From assembly GCA_963718145.1 (NCBI GenBank), contig CAVQYJ010000023.1:1-64000 (forward strand): DNA of 64,000 bases. Reading direction: 5' to 3'. Source of the stretch: UBA7672 sp963718145 (GTDB lineage: Bacteria > Pseudomonadota > Alphaproteobacteria > Caulobacterales > Hyphomonadaceae). Numbering within the stretch: the first letter of the stretch is position 1; the number at the start of each line of letters is the position of its first letter. This document shows positions 53,429 through 63,385 of the stretch, one piece after another. Made by a program: the position numbers and the translations under genes. The notes beneath the pieces were generated by a model, which was not told where the DNA came from, ran no database searches, and worked only from the letters and a program-made list of their open reading frames with translations.

Positions 53429-55441
53429 GTGTCAGCATCCGCAAAGATGACCCGGCTTGTGGTGGTGGCCGCGGCGCTCGTTATCGGCAGTTCAGCGGGT
53501 CCTGGCGTTGCAGCGCCGCAAGGTGTCGCGGTTGAACGAGTCGATGACTTCCAACTCGCCGACCAGAACTATGTCGGCCGACACCTCTACAAGATGAGGG
53601 ACGCCAAGGCGATCGTGCTGATCAGCTACGCGACGGGCGATGACACGGTGCGCGCCGATGCGTCGACCTACATGGCGCTAAAGTCCGGCTATGCGCCGAA
53701 GGGCGTCGAATTCCTGATGATCGATTCGGTGCTCGGCGACACGCGCGACAAGGTGGTTGCCGCCGCCGGGGCTGCCGGTATCGATATGCCGATCCTGTTC
53801 GATTACGAGCAACTCGTGGGCGAGGGCCTCAACCTGCGCCGCGCCGCAGAGGTGGTGGTGGTCAATCCCAGGACCTGGACCGTCGCTTATCGCGGGCCTG
53901 TGCGTTCGGCATCGACCAGGAAGGCGCTCGACGCGCTAGTCGCAGGCCAGTCGATTGCGCTGCGCGCCGAGACGCCAAAAGGGCGCACGGTCGATTTCCC
54001 CCGCGCCTCCGCTGCACACAAGGCCAAGATTTCCTACGCAGAGGATGTCGCGCCGATCATCCAGGAGAAGTGCGCCGTCTGCCACCAGCAGGGCGGTCTG
54101 GGGCCGATGAAACTGACGCGCTACGAGGAGCTCAAGGCGTTCGCCCCCATGATCCGCCAGGCGTTGCGCTCCAAGCAGATGCCCCCCTTCCAGCCAGACC
54201 CGACGGTTGGCCACTGGGCGCCGGACGAAGGCCTCTCCTCCGAACAGCTTCGCACCCTCGTCCACTGGATCGAGGCCGGCGCGCCACGTGGGCCAGGCGA
54301 GGATCCGCTTGCCAGGGTGACGTTCGAAGCGCCGGAGTGGCCGCTCGAAGGGAAGCCCGACCTGATCCTGACCTTGCCTGAAGTGGATGTACCTGCCTCC
54401 GGCGTGCTCGACTACATGAACCCGGTCCTCGCAACGGGATTGACCGAAGGCCGCTGGATGAGGGCAAGCGCGTTCCTTGTCACCGACCGCCGGGTTCTGC
54501 ATCACGTCACCACGGGCCTGCGCACTCCAGACGACACCGGCGAACTCTTGCAGCCGACGGAAGCCAGGGCGGGCATTGGCGGCCAGGGGCCAGGCCGTGT
54601 GGTCAACCTGACGCCTCCGGACATGGGCATCTGGATACCGGCAGGTTCATCGGTGGCGTTCCAGACCCACTACACGCCTTATGGCAAGGCGACGACCGAG
54701 AAGACCAAGATGGGGCTCTACTTCTATCCCAAGGGACAGGAGCCCAAATACCCGATGCGCGTCCATGGCCTCTACGATTTCGGGATCACCATCCCGCCAG
54801 GCGCCGAGTTCCATCCCGAGATCGCCTATGAGGACATTCCCAAGGACATGCTGCTCTATGGCCTGACCCCGCATGCACACGTGCGCGGCGGCTCCACCCA
54901 GGTCTCGATCGTCTTCCCGGACGGCCGCGAAGAGGTGATCCTGGCGGTGCCACACTACCGGTTCGACTGGCAGTGCGAGTATTATCTGAAGGAACCCATC
55001 CTGGTTCCCGCCGGTTCGCGCATCATCAACCGCTGGACCTATGACAATTCGGCTCGCAATTTCGTCAACCCTGACCCGAAACGGGAAGTCCCGTTCGGCG
55101 AACAGTCCTGGGACGAGATGCTGACCTTCTTCATCCACTATCGCTGGATCGGAGAAACGGTCGATGCGCCGCTCGATGAGTACGACCGACTCCTCCAGCA
55201 GGGCCATCTGATCGGCGTGCTGGACGACAACATGGACAACAGGCTCCAGCCTGCCGAACTTCGCGGCAGGCAGGCGGAGTCGCTGAAAGCAAACTTCGCC
55301 AGCATGGACGCCAACAAGAATGGTGCGCTCGAGAGGGACGAGTTGGCGCAAGGCCGCCGGCCCGTAGCCTCCCGTCCGGCATCGGCTGGGGCCGCCGCCA
55401 TTCCGGCACCGGCGTCCAGGTCCTCTGGATCCCTGAACTGA
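53429..55441 (+). CDS. Secreted thioredoxin-like/cytochrome c/PHM-like copper monooxygenase/EF-hand protein (second copy)
   Basis: A 670-residue paralogue of the protein at 6678-8720. The signal peptide (LVVVAAALVIGSSAGPGVAA) is followed by a thioredoxin-like fold without CxxC (about 30-180). Then come the haem site C215-A-V-C218-H219, copper ligands H358-H359, H414 (THYTPYG), H482-A-H484 (TPHAHVRG) and M564 (EQSWDEML), and EF-hand loops DDNMDNRLQPAE and DANKNGALERDE near the end. Ligand order and spacing match the PHM/DBH catalytic core. It starts at GTG 53429 behind AGGAGG; ATG 53447 is the alternative. Coupled to the unknown gene before it. Predicted to hydroxylate an extracellular or periplasmic substrate. 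Confidence 0.85.
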   Translation: MSASAKMTRLVVVAAALVIGSSAGPGVAAPQGVAVERVDDFQLADQNYVGRHLYKMRDAKAIVLISYATGDDTVRADASTYMALKSGYAPKGVEFLMIDSVLGDTRDKVVAAAGAAGIDMPILFDYEQLVGEGLNLRRAAEVVVVNPRTWTVAYRGPVRSASTRKALDALVAGQSIALRAETPKGRTVDFPRASAAHKAKISYAEDVAPIIQEKCAVCHQQGGLGPMKLTRYEELKAFAPMIRQALRSKQMPPFQPDPTVGHWAPDEGLSSEQLRTLVHWIEAGAPRGPGEDPLARVTFEAPEWPLEGKPDLILTLPEVDVPASGVLDYMNPVLATGLTEGRWMRASAFLVTDRRVLHHVTTGLRTPDDTGELLQPTEARAGIGGQGPGRVVNLTPPDMGIWIPAGSSVAFQTHYTPYGKATTEKTKMGLYFYPKGQEPKYPMRVHGLYDFGITIPPGAEFHPEIAYEDIPKDMLLYGLTPHAHVRGGSTQVSIVFPDGREEVILAVPHYRFDWQCEYYLKEPILVPAGSRIINRWTYDNSARNFVNPDPKREVPFGEQSWDEMLTFFIHYRWIGETVDAPLDEYDRLLQQGHLIGVLDDNMDNRLQPAELRGRQAESLKANFASMDANKNGALERDELAQGRRPVASRPASAGAAAIPAPASRSSGSLN

Positions 55442-55451
55442 CCCCGGCGCG

Positions 55452-57401
55452 TTAGATGGAGAAATCCAGCGACTGGTCTGCGCCTGACGCGATGATGCCG
55501 GTCGAGCGCAGGTATTCGATCACCTGGTCGGCCAGCGCTTCGGCTGTGGCGTTCGCGGTGTCCAGCTTCAGCTCCGGCTTCACCGGCGCCTCGTAGGGGC
55601 TGTCGATGCCGGTAAAGTTCTTGATCTGGCCGGACCGCGCCTTCCTGTAGAGGCCCTTGGGATCGCGCTGCTCAGCCACATCCAGCGGAGCATCGACGAA
55701 GATCTCGACGAACTCGCCCTTGTCCACCAGCCCGCGAACCATCTCGCGCTCGGCGCGGAAGGGCGAGATGAAAGAGGCGGTGACGATGAGGCCGCTATCG
55801 ACAAAGAGTTTCGACACTTCGCCGATGCGGCGGATGTTCTCGACGCGGTCCTGATCCGTAAAGCCGAGATCCTTGTTGAGGCCCTGCCGGATGTTGTCGC
55901 CGTCCAGGGAGTAAGTGTGGGCGCCCATGTCGGCGAGGCGGCGCTCGACAAGGTTGGCGATGGTCGACTTGCCCGCGCCAGAGAGCCCCGTGAACCAGAG
56001 GATGGCGGGCTTGTGGCCTTTAAGCAGCGAGCGCGTCGCCTTGGTCACATCCATCGCATGGCGGTGGACATTGGTGGCGCGCAGCAGTGAGAACTCGATC
56101 ATCCCAGCGCCGACCGTCAGGTTGGTGAAGCGGTCGATCAGGATGAAAGCGCCGGACTCTCGGATGTTTCGATAGGGGTCGAAAGCAATCGGCTGGTTGG
56201 TCGAGATGTTGCAGAACCCGATCTCGTTGAGTCCCAACGCGTGGCCCTGCGCCTTGTCGAGTGTATTGATGTCGATCTTGTGCCGGATGCCGGTGATCGT
56301 CGCCTGCACGGTTTGCGCGCCGATCTTGAGCAGGTAGGCATGGCCTGTGGTCAGCTCGTCCTCATGCATCCAGAGGATGTTGGCGGTGAACTGGTTGGAG
56401 ACTTCCGGCCGCGCATTGGCGGAGGCGAACACATCACCCCGCGAGGCGTCGATCTCGTCGTCGATCACCAGCGTGACGGCCTGTCCGGCTGACGCCGACT
56501 GCAGATCGCCATCCGCAGTCACGATCGCCTTCACGCGCGAGGCCTTGCCTGACTTGGCCACAACCACGCTGTCGCCGGGCTTGACGGAGCCTGACGTGAT
56601 CGTGCCAGAGAAGCCTCGGAAATCCAGGTTCGGGCGGTTCACCCACTGGATGGGCAGGCGGAACGGCGTGTTGGCGCGCTCGTCCGCGATCTCGACCGCT
56701 TCGAGGTGTTCCAGCAGAGTCGGGCCGTCATGCCAGGCCATGGTGTCGGCCTTCTTCGTGACGTTCTCGCCCTTGAGCGCCGACATCGGGATCGGGGTGA
56801 TCGACTCGAAGCCGAGGTGTTCGGCGATCTGGAGGTAGCTCGCGACGATCTCGTGGAATCGCGCACGGCTGTATTCGACCAGGTCCATCTTGTTGACGGC
56901 AAGCACGACGTGGCGGACGCCCAGCATGTTGGCGATGTAGGTGTGGCGCTTGCTCTGCGGCAACACGCCCTTGCGTGCATCGATCAGGATCACGGCCAGA
57001 TCGGCCGTCGAGGCGCCGGTCGCCATGTTGCGGGTGTACTGCTCGTGGCCGGGCGTGTCGGCGACGATGAACTTGCGCTTGTCCGTCGAGAAGAAGCGAT
57101 AGGCGACATCGATGGTGATGCCCTGCTCACGCTCGGCCTCGAGGCCGTCGAGCAGCAGCGCGAAATCGATGTTCTCGCCCTGGGTGCCGTGCTTGACGCT
57201 GTCGCGCTTCAGGGTGGCAAGCTGATCCTCGAAGATCAGCTTGGTGTCATAGAGCAGACGCCCGATCAGCGTTGACTTGCCGTCATCAACCGACCCGCAG
57301 GTCAGGAACCGTAGAACGCCCTTTTCCGCGGATGCGAGTTCGCGAACTGACTGGCGCTTCGTCTCGGCGGGATTGCGGAAGGGCGTGACCTTGGTGGCCA
57401 T
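55452..57401 (-). CDS. cysNC: Bifunctional sulfate adenylyltransferase subunit 1/adenylylsulfate kinase (CysNC)
   Basis: A 649-residue fusion. The N-terminal CysN GTPase (about 1-450) has G1 CGSVDDGKSTL, G3 DTPGHEQYTRNM and G4 NKMDLV. The C-terminal CysC kinase has Walker A GLSGAGKSTIANL and SLDGDNIRQGLNKDLGF, with DAPLDVAEQRDPKGLYRKA. CysN drives APS formation by CysD using GTP, and CysC phosphorylates APS to PAPS for sulfate assimilation or sulfation. It overlaps the cysD stop by one base. It is convergent with the copper monooxygenase-like gene, 10 bases apart. Confidence 0.97.
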   Translation of the reverse strand: MATKVTPFRNPAETKRQSVRELASAEKGVLRFLTCGSVDDGKSTLIGRLLYDTKLIFEDQLATLKRDSVKHGTQGENIDFALLLDGLEAEREQGITIDVAYRFFSTDKRKFIVADTPGHEQYTRNMATGASTADLAVILIDARKGVLPQSKRHTYIANMLGVRHVVLAVNKMDLVEYSRARFHEIVASYLQIAEHLGFESITPIPMSALKGENVTKKADTMAWHDGPTLLEHLEAVEIADERANTPFRLPIQWVNRPNLDFRGFSGTITSGSVKPGDSVVVAKSGKASRVKAIVTADGDLQSASAGQAVTLVIDDEIDASRGDVFASANARPEVSNQFTANILWMHEDELTTGHAYLLKIGAQTVQATITGIRHKIDINTLDKAQGHALGLNEIGFCNISTNQPIAFDPYRNIRESGAFILIDRFTNLTVGAGMIEFSLLRATNVHRHAMDVTKATRSLLKGHKPAILWFTGLSGAGKSTIANLVERRLADMGAHTYSLDGDNIRQGLNKDLGFTDQDRVENIRRIGEVSKLFVDSGLIVTASFISPFRAEREMVRGLVDKGEFVEIFVDAPLDVAEQRDPKGLYRKARSGQIKNFTGIDSPYEAPVKPELKLDTANATAEALADQVIEYLRSTGIIASGADQSLDFSI

Positions 57402-58456
57402 CAGAAATAGCCCTCGCGCTTCTTCTTCTCCATCGACCCGCTCTCGTCATGGTCGATCAGGCGGCCAGAACGCTCCGACGTGCGCGCCGTGAGCATTTCG
57501 CCGACAATGTCGTCCAGCGTCGCGGCGTCGCTTTCGATGGCGGCAGTCAGCGGATAGCAGCCGAGCGTGCGGAACCGGATCATCCGGTCGACGGGAGTCT
57601 CGCCGGGCTGCATCGGCGTGCGGTCGTCATCGACCATGAAGATCTGGCCATCGCGCACAACGGTGGGCCGCGTCTTGCCGAAATAGAGCGGCACGATCGG
57701 GATGTCTTCTTCGGCGATGTAGGCCCAGATATCGAGCTCGGTCCAATTCGAGATCGGGAAGACTCTGATGGATTCCCCGGGCGCCTTGCGGGTGTTGTAG
57801 AGGCTCCAGAGTTCCGGCCGCTGGCTCTTGGGATCCCAGCCATGGTTTTCGTTCCGGAAGGAGAAGATGCGCTCCTTGGCGCGGGACTTCTCTTCGTCGC
57901 GACGCGCGCCGCCGAAGGCTGCGTCGAACTTGTGCTTGTCCATCGCCTGCCGCAGCCCCTCGGTCTTCATGACCTGGGTGTGGAGGTTGGAGCCCGACGC
58001 ATAGGGATTGATGCCGCGCTTCAGCCCGTCCTGGTTGATGTGGACGATCAGGTCGAGGCCGAGCTTCTGAGTGATCAGATCGCGGAACTCGACCATCTCC
58101 CGAAACTTCCAGGTCGTATCCACATGCATGAAGGGGAAAGGCGGACGCGAGGGCCAGAAGGCCTTCATCGCCAGGTGCAGCATCACCGACGAGTCCTTGC
58201 CGATCGAGTACAGCATCACCGGGTTCTCGAACCCGGCGGCGACTTCCCGCATGATGAAAATGCTTTCGGCTTCCAGCCGCTGCAGATGCGCCGGCAAGGG
58301 CTTCTTGCGCGCGGGCCGCGACTTGAAACGCGCCGCATAGGCCGAAAGTTCAGCGTCCAGGGTCAAGGTCTTGGCCGTCCTCGTGGCCGCCGACCGGCCA
58401 GTGTGAGGGCCCGACTTAGGGGCGGCAGGCGCGCCGGTAAAGCGCGCCCGCCTCAA
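57401..58456 (-). CDS. cysD: Sulfate adenylyltransferase subunit 2 (CysD)
   Basis: The ATP-sulfurylase catalytic subunit, about 300 residues for the conserved part. It has the PP-loop YSIGKDSSVMLHLAMKAF, HVDTTWKF, FGGARRDEEKSRAKERIFSFR and TRPTVVRDGQ, and the C-terminal EKKKREGYF. The first 45 residues of the open frame are an unconserved Arg/Ala-rich stretch, so the real start may be a later codon near LEAESIFIMREV. It forms an operon with cysNC. Confidence 0.96.
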   Translation of the reverse strand: MRRARFTGAPAAPKSGPHTGRSAATRTAKTLTLDAELSAYAARFKSRPARKKPLPAHLQRLEAESIFIMREVAAGFENPVMLYSIGKDSSVMLHLAMKAFWPSRPPFPFMHVDTTWKFREMVEFRDLITQKLGLDLIVHINQDGLKRGINPYASGSNLHTQVMKTEGLRQAMDKHKFDAAFGGARRDEEKSRAKERIFSFRNENHGWDPKSQRPELWSLYNTRKAPGESIRVFPISNWTELDIWAYIAEEDIPIVPLYFGKTRPTVVRDGQIFMVDDDRTPMQPGETPVDRMIRFRTLGCYPLTAAIESDAATLDDIVGEMLTARTSERSGRLIDHDESGSMEKKKREGYF

Positions 58457-58493
58457 CTCAGGTCCTACAGGGGCTTAACAGTGGACTTTGACG

Positions 58494-60317
58494 CTAATGC
58501 CGCAGCCTGACCCCCACCTGGCCCGATATTCCCGGCGTCCCGTAGCCGCCGACCTGCTGGTAGTCCTCGTCGAACAGGTTCTCGACCCGGGCGTAGAGCT
58601 TCGCTCGGGGACCAAGTTCCCAGGTTCCGGCAAGGTCGACCCGCGTCCATGCTGGAACATCCGGCCCGAAGCCATCGGACTGCTCGCCATTGTGGCGAAG
58701 CGACAGCGACGCCTCCAGCGGCCCCGCCGGCCGGAGGATCAGCTCGGCCGTGCCCGAATGCTCGGGCACACGAGGCAGGGGTCCGCCGGTCGCATTCTCG
58801 GCGTCGATATAGGCATAGGACGTCCTGGCCTCGAGCCAGTCGGTGAGAGGCGCCGAAAGCTCAAACTCGATCCCCCTCTGCTTGGCCAGCGCGATATTGT
58901 CGTAGCCGGCGGTAAACGAGAAATCGATCATATCCGTCGTCTTCGTGTTGAACGCAGTCAGCGAAAGCCGAACCTCGCCCAGCGCGACATCCGCGCCCGC
59001 CTCGATGCTTTCGCTGGTCTCGGCGCGAAGGTTGGCGTTGGGCGCGGTGAGGCCGCAGAACGTGCAGACATAGGTCGACTGGAAGATCGTCGGCGCCTTG
59101 AACCCCTGCCCCCAGGACGCGCGAAGCCGGACCGGATCGCTCACCTGCCAGCTTGCCGTCGCCTTGCCCGTCGTCTCCGATCCGTAGCGGTCGTCATCGT
59201 CGTGTCGCAGCCCGCCGGTCAGCGTCAGCGCCTGGACGGGCTTCCACTCGTGGAGCGCAAACACGCTGGAGGTCTCGGCGTCCTGGCTGGCGGCTTCGCT
59301 CTCTTCATGCTCGATGCCGAACAGCGTGCGTTGGCCGGACGCCATGTCGAACGCGCCAGAGTAGCGGTAGGCGAGCCGGTTGCCTGAGTTGGGCGACACG
59401 AACCCCGCCCCGTCATCATCCTCCCGGTCGATGTCGTAATAGGTGACCTGAAGCGCGTTCTGAAGGCGGCCGGCGAAAGAGTCGGCATAAAGGGTTGCCG
59501 AGCCGGAGAGGGATTCCGCATTCGACGTCGCGGCCGTATCCATCAGCGCAAACAGAGGCGGCGGAAAGCCGTCGGCATCGTATTCCGCATCCGTCCAGCG
59601 CGCGGTGAAGTCGGCGCGGATGGCGTCCGAGACCCTGACGCCGCCGCGACCTGAAACCGTGAACGACTCGAACCCGTCCTTTTCGCTGTTTCCATCGCGC
59701 TCGTCAGCCTTCGAAATGCCTTCGGACCTGCGCCACGATGCCGAGAGAATGCCATCCGCCTGATCGTTCGCGCCGGAGACCGACGCCGCGGCGCGGTAGG
59801 TATCGAACGATCCCGCGTCCGCTTCTGCACGCCAGCCCAGGCCCTGCGCTGGCCTGCGTGTCAGGATCGAGATCACCCCGCCGATAGCGTCCGAACCCCA
59901 CAGTGTCGATTGCGGCCCGCGCAGCACTTCGATGCGATCCACATCGGCGAGGTCGAACGTCCCGAAATCGAACTCGCCGCCGGGAGCGCTCGCATCGTTC
60001 ACCGGCACGCCATCGACCAGCACCAGCGTCTGCCCGCCATTGCCCCCGCGCATGCGCGCATAGGCGATGCCGCCGAACGCCCCGCTCTGCGTAACGGTCA
60101 CCCCCGGCGCCGACGCGATGGCGTCCTGCGCGAACGTCAGGCCCCGCCGTTCAATGTCCTCCGAGGAGATGACCGTGATCGCTGTCCCTGCCTCGGCCTG
60201 CGTCTGGCCAAGCCGCGTGGCATCGACCACCACCGTGTCTGACTGCTGCGCGACGGCTGCGCCACACAATGCCGTGCTCGCGCACAGAATCCCGCTGACG
60301 ATAGACTTCAGTCCCAA
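58494..60317 (-). CDS. btuB: BtuB-type TonB-dependent cobalamin receptor
   Basis: A 607-residue outer-membrane receptor. It has a signal peptide (VSGILCASTALCGAAVAQQ), TonB box-like DTVVVDATRL, plug blocks MRGGNGGQTLVLVDGVPVND and IEVLRGPQSTLWGSDAIGGVISI, and a beta-barrel with NLFDEDYQQVGGYGTPG and the terminal VGVRLRH. The start is most likely TTG 60317, six bases after GGAGGAGG; the frame open to 60548 would translate the riboswitch. A cobalamin riboswitch directly upstream supports vitamin B12 uptake and repression by B12. Confidence 0.93.
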   Translation of the reverse strand: MGLKSIVSGILCASTALCGAAVAQQSDTVVVDATRLGQTQAEAGTAITVISSEDIERRGLTFAQDAIASAPGVTVTQSGAFGGIAYARMRGGNGGQTLVLVDGVPVNDASAPGGEFDFGTFDLADVDRIEVLRGPQSTLWGSDAIGGVISILTRRPAQGLGWRAEADAGSFDTYRAAASVSGANDQADGILSASWRRSEGISKADERDGNSEKDGFESFTVSGRGGVRVSDAIRADFTARWTDAEYDADGFPPPLFALMDTAATSNAESLSGSATLYADSFAGRLQNALQVTYYDIDREDDDGAGFVSPNSGNRLAYRYSGAFDMASGQRTLFGIEHEESEAASQDAETSSVFALHEWKPVQALTLTGGLRHDDDDRYGSETTGKATASWQVSDPVRLRASWGQGFKAPTIFQSTYVCTFCGLTAPNANLRAETSESIEAGADVALGEVRLSLTAFNTKTTDMIDFSFTAGYDNIALAKQRGIEFELSAPLTDWLEARTSYAYIDAENATGGPLPRVPEHSGTAELILRPAGPLEASLSLRHNGEQSDGFGPDVPAWTRVDLAGTWELGPRAKLYARVENLFDEDYQQVGGYGTPGISGQVGVRLRH

Positions 60318-60454
60318 AGCGTCCTCCTCCCGCGACACGCGCGGTGACTTGTTACGGCGCGGCCCGGACGGACCGGCGCCACCAAATCGTCGCGTGAACG
60401 GAAGGGTCACCCCCGCATGCCACGGCTTTTCCCGGCCGGGACAAAACGACGGCG

Positions 60455-60652
60455 ACGGCAGGTCTCCTGACTTGCGGGTCGTCGCTTCAAGCCGCCTTCC
60501 CGGGCCACTCCCGTGAAGGAATGGGACCCAGTGGCTATGTGGCCTCAAGCTCGCCGCTTACAGTTGCGGGTACAGCCCCGGACTTGGCGGATATGCACCG
60601 CCGCACCGGGTTCCCTCTTCGCCTCCCTTCCGGGAGGAACCGTCACGCTGTT
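60455..60652 (-). promoter_or_regulatory. Cobalamin riboswitch
   Basis: On the minus strand the conserved elements appear in order: a GGTTCC-stem, AGGGAACCCGGTG, GCTGTACCCGCAACTGTAA, the B12 box AGCCACTGG (60528-60536) and the closing GTCAGGAGACCTGCC. The boundary is approximate. It lies about 140 bases before the btuB start. A GC-rich dyad (CCCGGCCGGG followed by AAAA, about 60431-60440) between the two may serve as the expression platform. Confidence 0.92.
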
Positions 60653-60758
60653 GTTAAGTTGAGCCAATTCCTGCGTCAACAGCTGCGACAACAGGCCGGG
60701 CCATGGTGGCGCCACACTCCCTTCCCGTGTTTAATTCGAGGGAAGCAAAGAGGAATCG

Positions 60759-63275
60759 ATGAAACGGATCTTCATCATCGCCGGCGTCATCGTCGTCGCG
60801 CTGGTCGCGGCAGTGATGATTATCCCGCAACTCATCCCGTCTGACGTCTATCGCTCCCGGATCGAGTCGGCAGGCAGCGAGGCGCTCGGCAGGGCCGTGA
60901 AGGTCTCCGGCAAGATCGGCGTCAGCGTCTTCCCCCGGATCGAGGCGCGCGCCGAAGGCGGCACGATCGCCAACCCGGACGGCTTCGGCGACACGTCCTT
61001 CGCGTCCATGAAGCAGCTCCGCGCAGCTGTGAAGCTGATCCCGCTGATCTTCGGCAAAGTCGAGATCGACGAGTTCGTCCTGGTCGATCCAACCATCAGC
61101 CTCGTCCAGCTCGAGGACGGCCGCAACAACTGGACGTTCGACATTCCCGGCGCGAAACCCGGCGAGCCCCCGCCCAAGCCGGGCGAAGCGATCAGCGCTT
61201 CCCTGGGCGATGTGCGCATCGTCAACGGCCAGGTGTCGTTCGACGACCGCAAGGGCAAGATGCTGCAGACGCTGAGCAAGCTCGAGCTCAAGGCCAACAT
61301 GCAGGCGATCGACAGGCCGTTCTCGATCAACGCCTCGGGCCTTGCTAACCAGCTTCCCTTCAAGCTGACCTCCCGCATCGAGAACCCGAAGTCGATGATG
61401 GACGGCCTCGCCTCGAAAGTGGCGATCGATCTCACCACAGCTCTGCTCAAGACCAAGCTCGATGGCACACTGTCGCTTGGCGACAAGCCGCAGTTCGATT
61501 TCGCGTTCGACGGGGAAATCCCGTCCGCAGTGCAGCTGGCCGACGCCTTCCAGGTGAAGGACCTCCCGGCCCGCAACGTCCTTGGCAAGCTGTCGGCGAA
61601 GGGCCAGGCCTTCGGCAGCCCCACCGACATCACACTCAAGATCGCTGACGCCCGCCATGAAAGCCCTCTGCTCAACGCCGACCTGAAAGGCGAAGCGCGC
61701 CTCGCCGACTTCATTACCGTGCAACTCGAGGCCAATGCCGACGCGCCCAAGCTTGCGGACCTCGCAACCGCCATGGGCTTCCAGGCGCCTGCCGGCTCGG
61801 CGCTGGGCAAGGCCACCGCGACAACCAAGGTGACAGGCAAGCTCGGCGACCTTGCCTTCAGCGACGTCAACTTCCGGCACGACAGCGGCCTGCTGAAGCT
61901 TGCCTTCACCGGGGCCGCGCGCCTGCGCAACGAACTGACGTTTGACGGCCGCCTGTCGATCAACGCGCCGGACCTGCGCCAGCTCGCCTCCGCCGCCGGC
62001 GCCACGCTGCCGCCGGGCGATGTCTACAAGTCGTTCTCGCTGCAAGGCGACACGTCCGGCGGGGCCAATGACGTGCTCATGAAGAACGCCGTGGTCGAGT
62101 TCGACAAGGTGCGCGGCACGGGAGAAGCCGCCCTGACCTTTGCGCCCCGGCCCCGGCTTACCGGCTCGCTCACCACCGGCGACATCGACATCACACCCTA
62201 CGCCGCCGCCTCTGGCGCGCCAGAAGACAAAAAGCCAGATGGCGACTGGGGCGCCGCGCCCGTCGACCTGACGCCGCTGCGCCTGGCCGACGCCAGCCTC
62301 AATCTCAAGACAGGCGGCATAAAGTACGACAAGTTCGATTTCGGCCCGTCGACGATTGCAGTGACCCTGAACTCCGGCAAGCTGATCGCTGACCTCAAGC
62401 AGACCTCGCTCTTCGGCGGCGCCGGCGGCGCGAGCTTCACCGCTGACGGCAGCGCCGCCGTCCCGGCCATCGCCATCAAGGCCAACATCAGCAGCCTGTC
62501 GCTCAAGCCGTTCATGCAGGCCGCCGCCGGCTTCGACATGGTTGAAGGCAAGGGCGACGTGAATGTCGACCTCAAGGGATCGGGCGCCAACGTCTCCGCC
62601 CTGATGAGTTCGCTGGCGGGCGCCGGCAAGTTCGATTTCGCCGAGGGCCTGATCAAGGGCGTCAACCTCACCGAACTCGGCAATGCCGCCAAGACGGCGC
62701 TGACGACCAAGAGCGTGTCGCTCGGCGCGTTCGGCGCCAGCCAGTCGACGAGGTTCAACGCCCTCGGCGCCAGCTTCGCGATGAAGGACGGCGTCGCCGC
62801 GATGGGCGACCTCAAGATGGATGCGGGCTCGTTCACCGTCGCCGGCGGCGGCTCGCTCGACGTCGGCAAGCAGAAGCTCAGCCTCAGCCTCTTCCCCGAA
62901 TTCAAGGACAAGAAGCAGGGCCTCAACGGTTATGGACTGCCCGTGAAGCTCGCTGGCGGCTGGAGCGGGGTGAACCTCGCACTCGACTGGGACTGGCTGG
63001 CGAAGAAGGCGACTTCGGACGTGAAAGCAAAGGTCGCGGACGAGATCCAGGACGAGCTGCAGAAACAGCTCGGTGGAAAGCTGGGCGGCCTCCTCGGAAC
63101 GAAGCCGGCCCCCGCCGCGCCCGCTCCACCGCCCGCCGATCCGGCCCAGCCTGCCACGCCTGCCGCCCAGGCCCAGACGCCAGCCACTCCGCCGGCCGAG
63201 CCGCCCAAAACCGTCGAGGACAAGCTCAAGGACGAAGGCAAGAAGGCCCTGGGCAAGCTGTTCGGCAACGATTGA
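60759..63275 (+). CDS. AsmA-family outer-membrane assembly/lipid-bridge protein
   Basis: An 838-residue protein with one N-terminal membrane helix (IFIIAGVIVVALVAAVMII) and a long periplasmic beta-rich body. The AsmA domain has LGRAVKVSGKIGVSVFPRIEARAEGG and LIFGKVEIDEFVLVDPTISLVQLEDGRNNW. The AsmA_2 block near the C terminus has VEGKGDVNVDLKGSGANVSALMSSLAGAGKFDFAEGLIKGVNL (residue ranges about 30-60, 90-125 and 590-635). The tail is Pro/Ala-rich with a basic end. Family members move phospholipid or help assemble outer-membrane proteins. It starts 107 bases beyond the riboswitch on the opposite strand. Confidence 0.93.
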   Translation: MKRIFIIAGVIVVALVAAVMIIPQLIPSDVYRSRIESAGSEALGRAVKVSGKIGVSVFPRIEARAEGGTIANPDGFGDTSFASMKQLRAAVKLIPLIFGKVEIDEFVLVDPTISLVQLEDGRNNWTFDIPGAKPGEPPPKPGEAISASLGDVRIVNGQVSFDDRKGKMLQTLSKLELKANMQAIDRPFSINASGLANQLPFKLTSRIENPKSMMDGLASKVAIDLTTALLKTKLDGTLSLGDKPQFDFAFDGEIPSAVQLADAFQVKDLPARNVLGKLSAKGQAFGSPTDITLKIADARHESPLLNADLKGEARLADFITVQLEANADAPKLADLATAMGFQAPAGSALGKATATTKVTGKLGDLAFSDVNFRHDSGLLKLAFTGAARLRNELTFDGRLSINAPDLRQLASAAGATLPPGDVYKSFSLQGDTSGGANDVLMKNAVVEFDKVRGTGEAALTFAPRPRLTGSLTTGDIDITPYAAASGAPEDKKPDGDWGAAPVDLTPLRLADASLNLKTGGIKYDKFDFGPSTIAVTLNSGKLIADLKQTSLFGGAGGASFTADGSAAVPAIAIKANISSLSLKPFMQAAAGFDMVEGKGDVNVDLKGSGANVSALMSSLAGAGKFDFAEGLIKGVNLTELGNAAKTALTTKSVSLGAFGASQSTRFNALGASFAMKDGVAAMGDLKMDAGSFTVAGGGSLDVGKQKLSLSLFPEFKDKKQGLNGYGLPVKLAGGWSGVNLALDWDWLAKKATSDVKAKVADEIQDELQKQLGGKLGGLLGTKPAPAAPAPPPADPAQPATPAAQAQTPATPPAEPPKTVEDKLKDEGKKALGKLFGND

Positions 63276-63385
63276 TAGCGGTCAGACTTTCGACGGTTTT
63301 CTGGCTGGGCGGCCCGTCTTGCCCGGCGCAGGCCTTCGCAGTATGACCAGCGCCCGCACAGCTCTCCCGGGAGCCTGAGCCGGAT

